From NCBI GenBank assembly GCA_003526435.1, contig DPWF01000228.1, positions 1 to 9,180 of the forward strand: 9,180 bases of DNA, read 5' to 3'. Positions 1-5,245 of this stretch are shown in pieces (the stretch's first letter is position 1; each line of letters starts with the position of its first letter). Below the pieces are notes generated by a model, which saw only the letters and a program-made list of their open reading frames with translations, was not told where the DNA came from and made no database searches. The DNA is from Chitinophagaceae bacterium (GTDB lineage Bacteria; Bacteroidota; Bacteroidia; Chitinophagales; Chitinophagaceae). The position numbers and the translations under genes are program-made.

Positions 1-213
1 GATATTCATTCTTTAAAGCAGCAACCGCCCCATAAACCGTTACAGAAAAAATTACTGCTGAACTTAAACGATCTGGGTATTTATACCGATAATGTGGAAG
101 GCATGAGTTTTGGTCCAATCCTTCCGAACGGAAAAAGAACTTTATGGATGATAGCCGACAATAATTTTTCCGCGGAGGAAAAAACACAACTCTTTTTATT
201 TGAAGTGAACTGA
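1..213 (+). CDS. Esterase-like activity of phytase family protein, C-terminal fragment
   Basis: The reading frame is open from the left edge and ends at TGA 211-213, leaving 70 residues of the C-terminus. The segment DNVEGMSFGPILPNGKRTL, followed by W-M-I-A-D-N-N-F-S and then T-Q-L-F-L-F, matches the end of the 'esterase-like activity of phytase' domain (PF13449). That family typically ends with an EG-x-x-x-GP-x-LPxG-x-x-x-L block, a D-(D/N)-N-F-S turn and a final TQ-hydrophobic strand. Members are exported beta-propeller-like proteins, often annotated as phytase-like or alkaline-phosphatase-like, and their substrate is usually unproven. The signal peptide and most of the propeller lie outside the window, so catalytic residues cannot be judged. 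The family call is fairly secure; the enzymatic role is not. Confidence 0.85.
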   Translation, partial: DIHSLKQQPPHKPLQKKLLLNLNDLGIYTDNVEGMSFGPILPNGKRTLWMIADNNFSAEEKTQLFLFEVN

Positions 214-250
214 TTGGGATAGAACGGATGAAGTTGATAAACAGAATTAA

Positions 251-345
251 CAACTTCCTTTCTCCCTGTAAAAAAGAGTTACCACTATCTGAACCTTTCC
301 TTAGGCAAAACTTTTTTGCAGGGAGAATAAGAGGGGCAAGAGAAA
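251..345. repeat. Intergenic inverted repeat, family member 1
   Basis: The spacer between the phytase-like gene and the peptidyl-prolyl isomerase holds an imperfect inverted repeat. The left arm at 260-276 (TTCTCCCTGTAAAAAAG) pairs with the right arm at 311-327 with one mismatch in 17, which would be a G-U wobble in RNA. The loop is about 34 nt. The right side reads as roughly 8-nt words: GCAGGGAG, AATAAGAG, then a 9-nt GGGCAAGAG. The 12-mer CTTTCTCCCTGT at 258-269 recurs exactly at 6821-6832. In both places CAGGGAG ends 68 nt after the 12-mer begins. No gene, T-tract terminator or target-site duplication is visible here. It could act as an mRNA 3'-end hairpin, but this is inference. Confidence 0.7.
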
Positions 346-353
346 AGTCTAAG

Positions 354-361
354 TAGTTTTG
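354..361 (+). promoter_or_regulatory. Possible Bacteroidota -7 promoter element
   Basis: TAGTTTTG matches the Bacteroidota -7 consensus TAnnTTTG at every fixed position and lies 29 nt before the ATG of the peptidyl-prolyl isomerase gene. No convincing TTTG or TTG is present at the expected upstream distance, so this is only half a promoter. Confidence 0.25.
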
Positions 362-390
362 GGTTGTTATAGGTAAACTAAAGATTAATT

Positions 391-981
391 ATGTACCGCA
401 TTCTGCTGATCATTTTTGCTTTGCTGATTTTTATGGGCTGTGCCGAAAAAAGCGATAAGGGCAACCCTGTTGTGTTGATAGAAACAAAATATGGTGAGAT
501 AGAAATAGAACTCTACGTAGATAAAGCGCCAAAAACCGCCTCTGCCTTTTTAAGTTATGTGGATTCCGGTTTTTATGAGAACACATCATTCTATCGGGTG
601 CTGAATATAAATAACCAGCCATCGAATGCACCCAAAACAGAAATTTTGCAGGGTGGATTGTGGCGTACCAAAAATGAAAAAGCAAGAAGTATTATGGGTA
701 TTCCGCATGAAAGTACCGGTACAACAGGTGTAAAACATAAAGATGGGGTTATATCAGTAGCCAGGCTGGCACCGGGAACCGCCAACTGTGAGTTTTTTAT
801 CTGTATTGATGATCAGCCCGGATTGGATGAAGGCGGAGAAAATGTAGAAGATAAGCTGGGTTATGCTGCATTTGGTAAAGTAATCAAAGGAATGAATGTT
901 GTAAGAAAAATATATATGCAAAACGACCGCAATCAATACCTTGACCCACCTATAGCTATTTATAATATCAGGAGAAAGTGA
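391..981 (+). CDS. Cyclophilin-type peptidyl-prolyl cis-trans isomerase, lipoprotein
   Basis: This protein should catalyse cis-trans isomerisation of Xaa-Pro bonds and help fold proteins in the cell envelope. Residues 4-16 are a hydrophobic signal segment ending in the lipobox FMGC, with the lipidated cysteine at C17. The cyclophilin domain spans about 27-195. It shows ETKYGEIEIELY at the start, APKTASAF, the active-site FYRV block (67-70, R69 equivalent to the catalytic Arg of human cyclophilin A), LQGG (86-89), ISVARL (121-126), EFFI (134-137) and FGKVIKGMNVV (161-171). The hydrophobic residue usually four positions before QGG's first Gly (Phe60 in cyclophilin A) appears to be E84, and an insert of about ten residues separates FYRV from LQGG. 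Such variation is common in bacterial cyclophilins. At 196 aa the length is normal for a single-domain exported cyclophilin. It stands alone, without a close operon partner. The family is secure; the client proteins are unknown. Confidence 0.93.
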   Translation: MYRILLIIFALLIFMGCAEKSDKGNPVVLIETKYGEIEIELYVDKAPKTASAFLSYVDSGFYENTSFYRVLNINNQPSNAPKTEILQGGLWRTKNEKARSIMGIPHESTGTTGVKHKDGVISVARLAPGTANCEFFICIDDQPGLDEGGENVEDKLGYAAFGKVIKGMNVVRKIYMQNDRNQYLDPPIAIYNIRRK

Positions 982-985
982 GGCG

Positions 986-1025
986 CGTGAATAGTCAATC
1001 CTGAATGGTCAATGACTTATTCACG
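986..1025. repeat. Heptamer-based hairpin between PPIase and secreted CxxC gene
   Basis: Starting 5 nt after the PPIase stop codon, CGTGAATAGTCA (986-997) pairs with TGACTTATTCACG (1013-1025) with a single one-base bulge and a 15-nt loop. The region 988-1015 reads as four consecutive 7-nt words: TGAATAG, TCAATCC, TGAATGG, TCAATGA. The opposite strand continues with similar words through about 1050. There is no T-tract after the stem, so it is not a classical intrinsic terminator, but its position suggests an mRNA 3' end or a processing barrier. Confidence 0.65.
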
Positions 1026-1059
1026 ATTCAACTCATAAACTACTCATTTTCAGGTATTT

Positions 1060-1087
1060 TTTGTAAATTACGAGTAGCCTAATTTTA
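1060..1087 (+). promoter_or_regulatory. Weak candidate Bacteroidota promoter
   Basis: TTTG at 1060-1063 and TAATTTTA at 1080-1087 resemble the -33 TTTG and -7 TAnnTTTG elements, with one mismatch in the latter. The 16-nt gap is shorter than usual. Transcription would start very near the ATG at 1093, giving a leaderless or nearly leaderless mRNA. This is a weak call. Confidence 0.25.
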
Positions 1088-1092
1088 CTATA

Positions 1093-1572
1093 ATGCATAC
1101 AGGGGGATTTCGGCTACGCTTATTTCTATTCATCATGCTATTTGCGCTGTGCAACGCAGGTCTTTTTGCACAGGAAACCGATACCACAAAGCAGGTTCAA
1201 ACCGACAACAAGTTTGCTGATACAACAGGGGGTTATGGGTATATGTACCTGTCGACCACCTGTATTGAATGCAATCCCAAAGGTTCTGCGCACTATAAAA
1301 AGTTTGCCATCATCAGCGGCATTTATAAAGCAAAGGATTTTTATAGTGCGGTGGCAACGCGCTCGGTTGGACATTTCAAGAACAAATTTGAAAAACTGGG
1401 TTATTTCAAAAACAAAGTGACCCAGACCTGGAAATCGCCCCGGCTGTTTGCTTCACTTGAAGAGATCATTGAATATAAAAATGACCTGATCGCTAAACTG
1501 AAATCGGAAAACTATGTGGTGGTTTCGTTTGACGATCGAATCAATACCGAGGAGCTTGAACGCGAAGAATAG
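1093..1572 (+). CDS. Secreted protein of unknown function with a CxxC motif
   Basis: I do not recognise this 159-residue protein. Residues 7-26 form a signal peptide with basic residues R7 and R9 before the hydrophobic core and a likely cut after GLFA (26/27). The mature part starts with a polar, Asp/Thr-rich stretch (27-45) and then carries TTCIEC, a C57-x-x-C60 pair that could bind metal or form a disulfide. A KKFAIISGIY segment follows, and then a lysine-rich alternation of predicted helix and strand up to a charged tail (EELEREE). The ending KLKSENYVVVSFDD looks like the end of a small alpha/beta domain. The next gene overlaps its 3' end, and a third gene overlaps that one by 4 nt, so the three are probably co-transcribed. 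The ATG at 1093 gives a complete signal peptide; the next in-frame ATG (1135) would cut into it. Confidence 0.8.
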   Translation: MHTGGFRLRLFLFIMLFALCNAGLFAQETDTTKQVQTDNKFADTTGGYGYMYLSTTCIECNPKGSAHYKKFAIISGIYKAKDFYSAVATRSVGHFKNKFEKLGYFKNKVTQTWKSPRLFASLEEIIEYKNDLIAKLKSENYVVVSFDDRINTEELEREE

Positions 1573-1945
1573 AACATATACAAGAGTTGGCCTTATTATA
1601 GTACCACTGATACTTGGAACATGGATCTATCTGAGAGGAAGAAAATATCCCGTGTTATTTGAAACCTGGTTCTATCAAAGCAAAGAAACAAGTTCTTTAC
1701 CCGGATCAGGATGGATACCTGATTACCTATGGTGCGTTTCTCTGTGGTCTTGTTTTGTATGGGTATGGAAAGGCTGGAACAATATTCCGGTTTTGTGGAA
1801 ATGGTTGTTGTGGCTGTTGATCATGCTGACAGAACTCTTGCAATGGACAGGCATCATACAGGGAACGGGTGACTGGATTGATTTGTTAATGTACCAATTG
1901 GCATTTTTTACCGTATATATCCTACACAAATCTGAACTGATATGA
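1514..1945 (+). CDS. Small membrane protein, VanZ-like
   Basis: This is a very Trp- and Leu-rich integral membrane protein. Predicted membrane segments, counted from the ATG at 1514, are near residues 24-40, 70-86, 94-109 and 121-137. Segment 3 ends in LTELLQ (E107-x-x-Q110), followed by GTGDWIDLLMY with D120 and D123. This E-x-x-Q ... D-x-x-D arrangement resembles the conserved core of VanZ-like proteins, whose biochemical role is generally unknown despite the link of the founder to teicoplanin resistance. The start is uncertain. ATG 1514 overlaps the upstream gene by 59 nt and adds a polar leader. TTG 1556 gives a more natural N-terminus (NAKNRTYTRVGLIIV) and a 17-nt overlap. The 3' end overlaps the next ATG by 4 nt (ATGA), implying translational coupling. 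The membrane nature is certain; the VanZ assignment is tentative. Confidence 0.72.
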   Translation: MWWFRLTIESIPRSLNAKNRTYTRVGLIIVPLILGTWIYLRGRKYPVLFETWFYQSKETSSLPGSGWIPDYLWCVSLWSCFVWVWKGWNNIPVLWKWLLWLLIMLTELLQWTGIIQGTGDWIDLLMYQLAFFTVYILHKSELI

Positions 1946-2730
1946 GAAACAAAAAAACCAACCTGCTGGCATCTTTAGTGCTAATGGCTTATGCTGCTTT
2001 GTATATTGCCAGCTCAGCACCAAAAGCGACCGCCCCTCCACCCGTACCAACTATTAAAGCGCCTGATTATGATTATGCGCCACCAGAAAAAGCACCTGCA
2101 AAATCGGCACAGGTGGTATTCCTGCTGGTTGATCCTGCTTATCAGGAGAAATTTGCGTATTCTAACTATAAAATATTCAGTGATTTTTCAAAAGCCATGG
2201 CCGCTGATTACAACGAATCATTGACCGCAAAAGGTTATTCTGTTCGCGGACCCTTTGAATATTACGATCAGGTAGTGTATAACGATAAGAAAGAAAGTGA
2301 CCTGCTCTTACAGGTTGAAATTGATTTTGATATCAATGGTTCCAACGTAAACTGGAGCTCTTTCTCTGAATACGTGTCAGGTAAAGGACGATATGCTACT
2401 TACAGAACAGCCTATAAATACGCAGGCTTCTTTATCCTGTCCGGAAAAGTAAACCTGGTAGCTGCAGAGCCCCTTACCAAAGAGAAACTCTGGGCAAAAA
2501 GTATTCCGCTCAAACAAAAGCAGGTGTACATTGCACCGGTGTATAATACCCTGGAAAGAAGTTATAATGTGGGTTTCAGCCGCGATCCTGGTGTAATTAA
2601 CCCTATGATCGAAGCCTTACAGGACTATTACAAACAGGTATTTAATACCTCCTGGAACCACCACGACCCCAATGAGCTGGCACCGCTGAAGAAAGAAGTG
2701 CTGGAAATAAGGGAGAAAAAGAAGTATTAA
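1942..2730 (+). CDS. Exported protein resembling the HpaA/NLBH hemagglutinin family
   Basis: The 262-residue protein has a hydrophobic N-terminal segment (8-24), a Pro/Ala-rich linker (27-55) and a soluble domain (about 56-262). The domain follows the order seen in Helicobacter HpaA (neuraminyllactose-binding hemagglutinin, PF05211). It has a first strand VVFLLVDPAYQ, a helix ending LTAKGYSVRGPF (compare the QGYKV segment of HpaA), a DKKESDLLLQVEI strand, a GKVNLVAAEPLTKEKLW hairpin (compare VTILEPMSGESL) and a C-terminal helix ending in LKKEVLEIREKKKY (compare the AKELKGK end). HpaA is an adhesin-associated outer-membrane lipoprotein. Here the segment after the hydrophobic core is ALYIASSAPKA, with no cysteine, so the lipobox is absent and the protein is secreted or N-terminally anchored. 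The similarity was judged from memory of the HpaA sequence, so the family call is moderate. Any binding role is unproven. It is the last gene of the three-gene unit. Confidence 0.65.
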   Translation: MRNKKTNLLASLVLMAYAALYIASSAPKATAPPPVPTIKAPDYDYAPPEKAPAKSAQVVFLLVDPAYQEKFAYSNYKIFSDFSKAMAADYNESLTAKGYSVRGPFEYYDQVVYNDKKESDLLLQVEIDFDINGSNVNWSSFSEYVSGKGRYATYRTAYKYAGFFILSGKVNLVAAEPLTKEKLWAKSIPLKQKQVYIAPVYNTLERSYNVGFSRDPGVINPMIEALQDYYKQVFNTSWNHHDPNELAPLKKEVLEIREKKKY

Positions 2731-2811
2731 GAACAGAGAAACAGAGAAACAGACGAATGTTCAGGAGGATAACCTGAAAGTTGGATATTCGTCTGTTTCT
2801 CTGTTCTTCTG
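2731..2811. repeat. Long hairpin of octamer words, copy A/B
   Basis: Immediately after the stop codon at 2730, arm 2740-2758 (AACAGAGAAACAGACGAAT) is perfectly complementary to 2787-2805 over 19 nt. A smaller TCAGG/CCTGA stem (2761-2765 with 2773-2777) caps the loop. The left arm is a tandem of 8-nt words from 2732: AACAGAGA, AACAGAGA, AACAGACG. The right arm, read on the opposite strand, gives AACAGAAG, AACAGAGA, AACAGACG. It lies directly upstream of the GC-rich terminator. Confidence 0.85.
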
Positions 2812-2818
2812 TTTAAAC

Positions 2819-2847
2819 AAGCGGCCCAATCGGGCCGCTTTTGTTTT
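2819..2847 (+). terminator. Intrinsic terminator of the 1093-2730 unit
   Basis: A perfect 7-bp stem, GCGGCCC (2821-2827) with GGGCCGC (2832-2838), carries a 4-nt AATC loop and is followed by TTTTGTTTT (2839-2847). This is a strong rho-independent terminator for transcription coming from the HpaA-like gene. The complementary side has only a short T-rich stretch, so the + direction is favoured. Confidence 0.9.
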
Positions 2848-2876
2848 ATTGCCACCGCCCCGAGACCCAGTCCCTA

Positions 2877-2940
2877 AACAGAAGAACAGAGAAATTTCGA
2901 AATTGAACATTCCTCTGTTTCTCTGTTCATCTGTTCCCCA
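2877..2940. repeat. Long hairpin of octamer words, copy C/D
   Basis: This is a second copy of the hairpin type found at 2731-2811, on the far side of the terminator. AACAGAAGAACAGAGAAA (2877-2894) pairs with 2918-2935 with one mismatch in 18. The right arm on the opposite strand reads AACAGATG, AACAGAGA, AACAGAGG and then AATGTTC, the same ending as at 2757-2762. The loop holds the 12-bp palindrome AATTTCGAAATT (2893-2904), which overlaps the arm end and replaces the third octamer on that side. Confidence 0.8.
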
Positions 2941-2959
2941 AATTTTTTCGGGTAAATTG

Positions 2960-2987
2960 TGTAACATAGAGAAAGATCCTGCGATTA
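2960..2987 (+). promoter_or_regulatory. Candidate ECF-type promoter of the sigma factor operon
   Basis: TGTAAC (2960-2965) and CGATTA (2982-2987) are separated by 16 nt, with a T-run (2943-2948) upstream. A GTAAC-type -35 and a CG-starting -10 at this spacing fit the general form of ECF sigma promoters (AAC motif in the -35, CGT/CGA in the -10). Such sites commonly precede Bacteroidota ECF genes, consistent with autoregulation. The site lies about 30 nt before the sigma gene start and after the preceding terminator. Confidence 0.45.
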
Positions 2988-3016
2988 GATAACTACAAGT
3001 ATTCAGGCAAACAGAT

Positions 3017-3571
3017 TTGGAACAGGTTTTCACAATAAAACACGATGAGGTAGTGGAAAGGTGTAAAAGGGGCGATACGTCTGCTTTCACACAGTTGTAC
3101 CACCAACATTCGAAGGAAGTGTACAATACTATTTTCCGGTTGGTACAACATACCGGGGAAGCGGAAGACCTGTTACAGGAAGTATTTGTGTCGGCTTTTC
3201 AGGCCATACACAAATTTGAAAATACGGGAGGATTCAGGGCATGGATCAAAAGAATTGCCATCAACCAGTCCATATCCTGGATGCGCAAACAGAAACTACG
3301 GATGGTAGAGCTGGATGATTCAAAATCGGTTGTTGCGGAAGAAGAAAGTATTGATGAGGCACAATTCAGCTTTAAAGTAGAAGAAGTAAAAAAAGCCATT
3401 GAAGAACTTCCCGATTCTTACAGGACCATTGTACAACTCTACCTGTTTGAAAATATACCACAGGAAGAAATTGCGACCATGCTGGGTATATCCTATAACA
3501 ATGTTCGGATACAATACCACCGGTCGAAGCAAAAAATATTGAAAAGCCTTACAAAAGGAGGTGAAGCATGA
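3017..3571 (+). CDS. RNA polymerase sigma-70 factor, ECF subfamily
   Basis: This 184-residue alternative sigma factor should direct RNA polymerase to a small regulon. The sigma-2 domain (about 24-92) contains LYHQHSKEVYNTIFRL, the DLLQEVFVSAFQAIHKF core-binding and -10 helix, and FRAWIKRIAINQSISWMRK. An acidic linker follows (100-122). The sigma-4 domain (about 123-176) contains IEELPDSYRTIVQLYLFE and the helix-turn-helix PQEEIATMLGISYNNVRIQY with RSKQKIL behind it. The length is standard for a minimal ECF factor. The start is TTG 3017. An in-frame stop at 2990-2992 limits extension, and no ATG lies in frame before the sigma-2 domain. The stop overlaps the next gene's ATG by 4 nt (ATGA). The neighbour is a membrane protein with a cytoplasmic N-terminus, a normal anti-sigma arrangement. 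Confidence 0.93.
   Translation: MEQVFTIKHDEVVERCKRGDTSAFTQLYHQHSKEVYNTIFRLVQHTGEAEDLLQEVFVSAFQAIHKFENTGGFRAWIKRIAINQSISWMRKQKLRMVELDDSKSVVAEEESIDEAQFSFKVEEVKKAIEELPDSYRTIVQLYLFENIPQEEIATMLGISYNNVRIQYHRSKQKILKSLTKGGEA
3554..3563 (+). promoter_or_regulatory. Strong Shine-Dalgarno site for the putative anti-sigma gene
   Basis: AAAGGAGGTG lies inside the last codons of the sigma gene. GGAGG (3557-3561) is 6 nt before the ATG at 3568. It is a near-perfect complement of the 16S rRNA 3' end. Most starts in this window have no such site, as is usual in Bacteroidota. With the ATGA overlap, it suggests tightly matched translation of the sigma factor and its partner. Confidence 0.6.
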
Positions 3572-4359
3572 AAACGAAACTGGAAAAATTTATAGAAGAA
3601 AACAGGTCTGCGTTCGATGACCGTGTTCCGGGAGCAGACGTGCTGGCGCGTATTCAACAAAGAATGGGTCACACGGAAACAGCTCCGGTTAAAAAAGGAA
3701 TTGTTATTTCTTTCAAAACCATTCGCTGGGCGGCTGCAGCTTGCGTAATTGTTTTAGCAGGAATGAGTATCTGGTGGATGAATATCGATACAAAACAATC
3801 AGAACCAACAATACTGGCAGGTTTTAAACCACAAGATAAAGCAACGAGCATACAGGAGGCGGGGAAGCAGGAAGAAGAGACAAGAGAACAAGTAACCAAA
3901 GAACAAGAACCTGCAACGATACAACCAACAGAGGCAGCAGTATTTGCGACGGCTAAAACCAATCAGCGTAAAGAAGCATTGTTTACAAGCCTTGCAAATA
4001 TGGAGTCGGCCAGTACGCGCATTGCAGCAGCAATGGATGCTTATGACATGAAAAATGCCGATAAGGATATTGTAGATGCATTGGTAACAACCATGAACAA
4101 TGACCCCAATACCAATGTTCGTTTGGCCGCACTCGAAGCGCTGGCTAAATTTCACAGAGAATCTTATGTAAGAAAACAACTGACCACATCGCTTAAAAAA
4201 CAAAAGGACCCAATGGTGCAGGTAGAACTTATACAGGTACTTACTAAAATGAAACAGAAAAGTATTCTCAATGAGCTTGAAAAACTGGTAAAAGATGTCA
4301 ATACTACCGAAGCAGTAAAAGACCGGGCCTATTCAAGCATCTTAACATTAGGATCATAA
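3568..4359 (+). CDS. Single-pass membrane protein with HEAT-like repeats, putative anti-sigma factor
   Basis: The 263 residues divide into four parts. Residues 1-50 are a charged cytoplasmic region (KLEKFIEENRSAFDDRVPG ... VLARIQQRM), the form usually seen at the start of Bacteroidota anti-sigma partners. Residues 53-71 are one membrane segment (WAAAACVIVLAGMSIWWM). Residues about 75-130 are a low-complexity Gln/Glu/Thr/Ala linker. Residues about 163-263 are a helical domain with two to three HEAT-like repeats (VRLAALEALAKF, VQVELIQVLTKM, VKDRAYSSILTL). I infer that the N-terminus binds the upstream sigma factor and that the periplasmic HEAT domain senses an envelope signal or partner. No zinc-binding anti-sigma (ZAS) HxxxCxxC motif is visible. 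The gene follows the sigma gene with a 4-nt overlap and is followed by two DUF4097 genes. Topology and HEAT character are well supported; the anti-sigma role rests on context. Confidence 0.82.
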   Translation: MKTKLEKFIEENRSAFDDRVPGADVLARIQQRMGHTETAPVKKGIVISFKTIRWAAAACVIVLAGMSIWWMNIDTKQSEPTILAGFKPQDKATSIQEAGKQEEETREQVTKEQEPATIQPTEAAVFATAKTNQRKEALFTSLANMESASTRIAAAMDAYDMKNADKDIVDALVTTMNNDPNTNVRLAALEALAKFHRESYVRKQLTTSLKKQKDPMVQVELIQVLTKMKQKSILNELEKLVKDVNTTEAVKDRAYSSILTLGS

Positions 4360-4378
4360 CAATCAACATAAACAAAGA

Positions 4379-4421
4379 TCCGGAAGCCTGTTGGTTCATG
4401 CATGACAACACTATTCCGGAA
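4379..4421. promoter_or_regulatory. Nested inverted repeat in the anti-sigma/DUF4097 gap
   Basis: The 97-nt gap holds three concentric symmetric elements. CCGGAA (4380-4385) pairs with TTCCGG (4414-4419), GTTG (4390-4393) pairs with CAAC (4406-4409), and TCATGCATGA (4396-4405) is a perfect 10-bp palindrome. An internal loop separates the outer two and a 2-nt bulge the inner two. There is no T-tract, so it does not look like an intrinsic terminator. It could be an operator or an mRNA structure that sets the ratio between regulator and structural genes. Confidence 0.45.
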
Positions 4422-4456
4422 ACCCCCATCTCAAAACATAAAAACTAAAACAGAAC

Positions 4457-5230
4457 ATGAAAAAGATCATATTCAGCACCATCGTAGCATTGTTGGTAAC
4501 AGCTACATCATTTGCACAGGAATACAAGCTGGCAAAGTCAACAGGTAAACTCATCATCAGCACACCTGGTGTAACCGTAGAAGGGTATGATGGCAATGAA
4601 ATTATTTTCACCGGTCGTGAAAAATCAGGTGAAGAAGATGAAAGAGCCAAAGGACTTCGCCCCATCAGCGCATCAGGCTTACAGGATAATACCGGTCTGG
4701 GAATTAATGTGGCAGACAAAGGAGCAACAGTTGAAGTGAGCCAGGTAGGTAAAGGAGGCGACAAAATCAAGATTAAAGTTCCCAAAGGCGTTTCTATTTC
4801 CTATTCATTCAGTAAAGTAATGGGTCATGAAACTGCAACATTCAAAAATATTGAAAGTGAGATCGAAGTATCTGTTCAATACAATAAAGTTAATCTGGAA
4901 AATGTAACAGGTCCGCTTACTGTAAAATCTGTATACGGAGGTGTTGATGTGAAATTTGGTCAGAACATCAAAGGTCCCATTTCACTGGTATCGGTATATG
5001 GATATGTAGATGTATCGATGTCGCCTGCTACAAAAGCCAACCTCAAAATGAATACTTCATGGGGTGAAATTCTGGCTTCTTCTGATTTCAAGATCGATAT
5101 TGAAAAATCAGGCTCTGGCGATATGGTAAGCTATAGCGATAACCACATCAAAGGAAAACTCAATGGCGGTGGTGTAGATATGACACTCACCTCCAGCTAT
5201 GGTAAAGTGTACCTGCGCAAATCAAACTAA
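4457..5230 (+). CDS. Exported DUF4097-family beta-repeat protein (paralogue 1)
   Basis: The protein has a clear signal peptide (1-20, cut after TSFA before QEYKL). The mature part is almost entirely short beta-strands with turns. Aromatic-Gly motifs recur at residues 160-161, 181-182, 202-203 (WG) and 248-249, in segments such as VYGGVDVKF, VYGYVDVSM, TSWGEILAS and SSYGKVYLRK. This pattern is typical of DUF4097/putative auto-adhesin proteins, predicted to form a beta-solenoid in the periplasm or at the surface. The N-terminal part (21-55) carries the usual region asking for a 'vector-like' strand set, STGKLIISTPGVTVEGYDG. Molecular function in this family is not established. It sits in the sigma/anti-sigma operon and is therefore either a target of, or part of, the same envelope response. 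The ATG at 4457 gives the complete signal peptide. Confidence 0.85.
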   Translation: MKKIIFSTIVALLVTATSFAQEYKLAKSTGKLIISTPGVTVEGYDGNEIIFTGREKSGEEDERAKGLRPISASGLQDNTGLGINVADKGATVEVSQVGKGGDKIKIKVPKGVSISYSFSKVMGHETATFKNIESEIEVSVQYNKVNLENVTGPLTVKSVYGGVDVKFGQNIKGPISLVSVYGYVDVSMSPATKANLKMNTSWGEILASSDFKIDIEKSGSGDMVSYSDNHIKGKLNGGGVDMTLTSSYGKVYLRKSN

Positions 5231-5245
5231 TTCTCACCCAAAATA

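Noticed and set aside
2731..2940. CRISPR array
   Set aside because: The repeated unit is only 8 nt, there are no unique spacers of regular length, and the copies are inverted. No cas gene is present.
2761..3126. Open frame of 121 codons on the minus strand
   Set aside because: It runs through two hairpins, a terminator and the start of the sigma gene. Its sequence has the low-complexity character of translated repeats and no domain features.
3669..4203. Open frames of 97 and 134 codons on the minus strand opposite the anti-sigma gene
   Set aside because: They are antisense shadows of a well supported gene; their Cys-rich or hydrophobic make-up reflects the complement of its codons.
4411..4785. 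Open frame of 124 codons on the minus strand opposite DUF4097 paralogue 1
   Set aside because: Antisense to a signal-peptide-bearing gene, with Ser/Pro/Leu-rich sequence typical of shadow frames.
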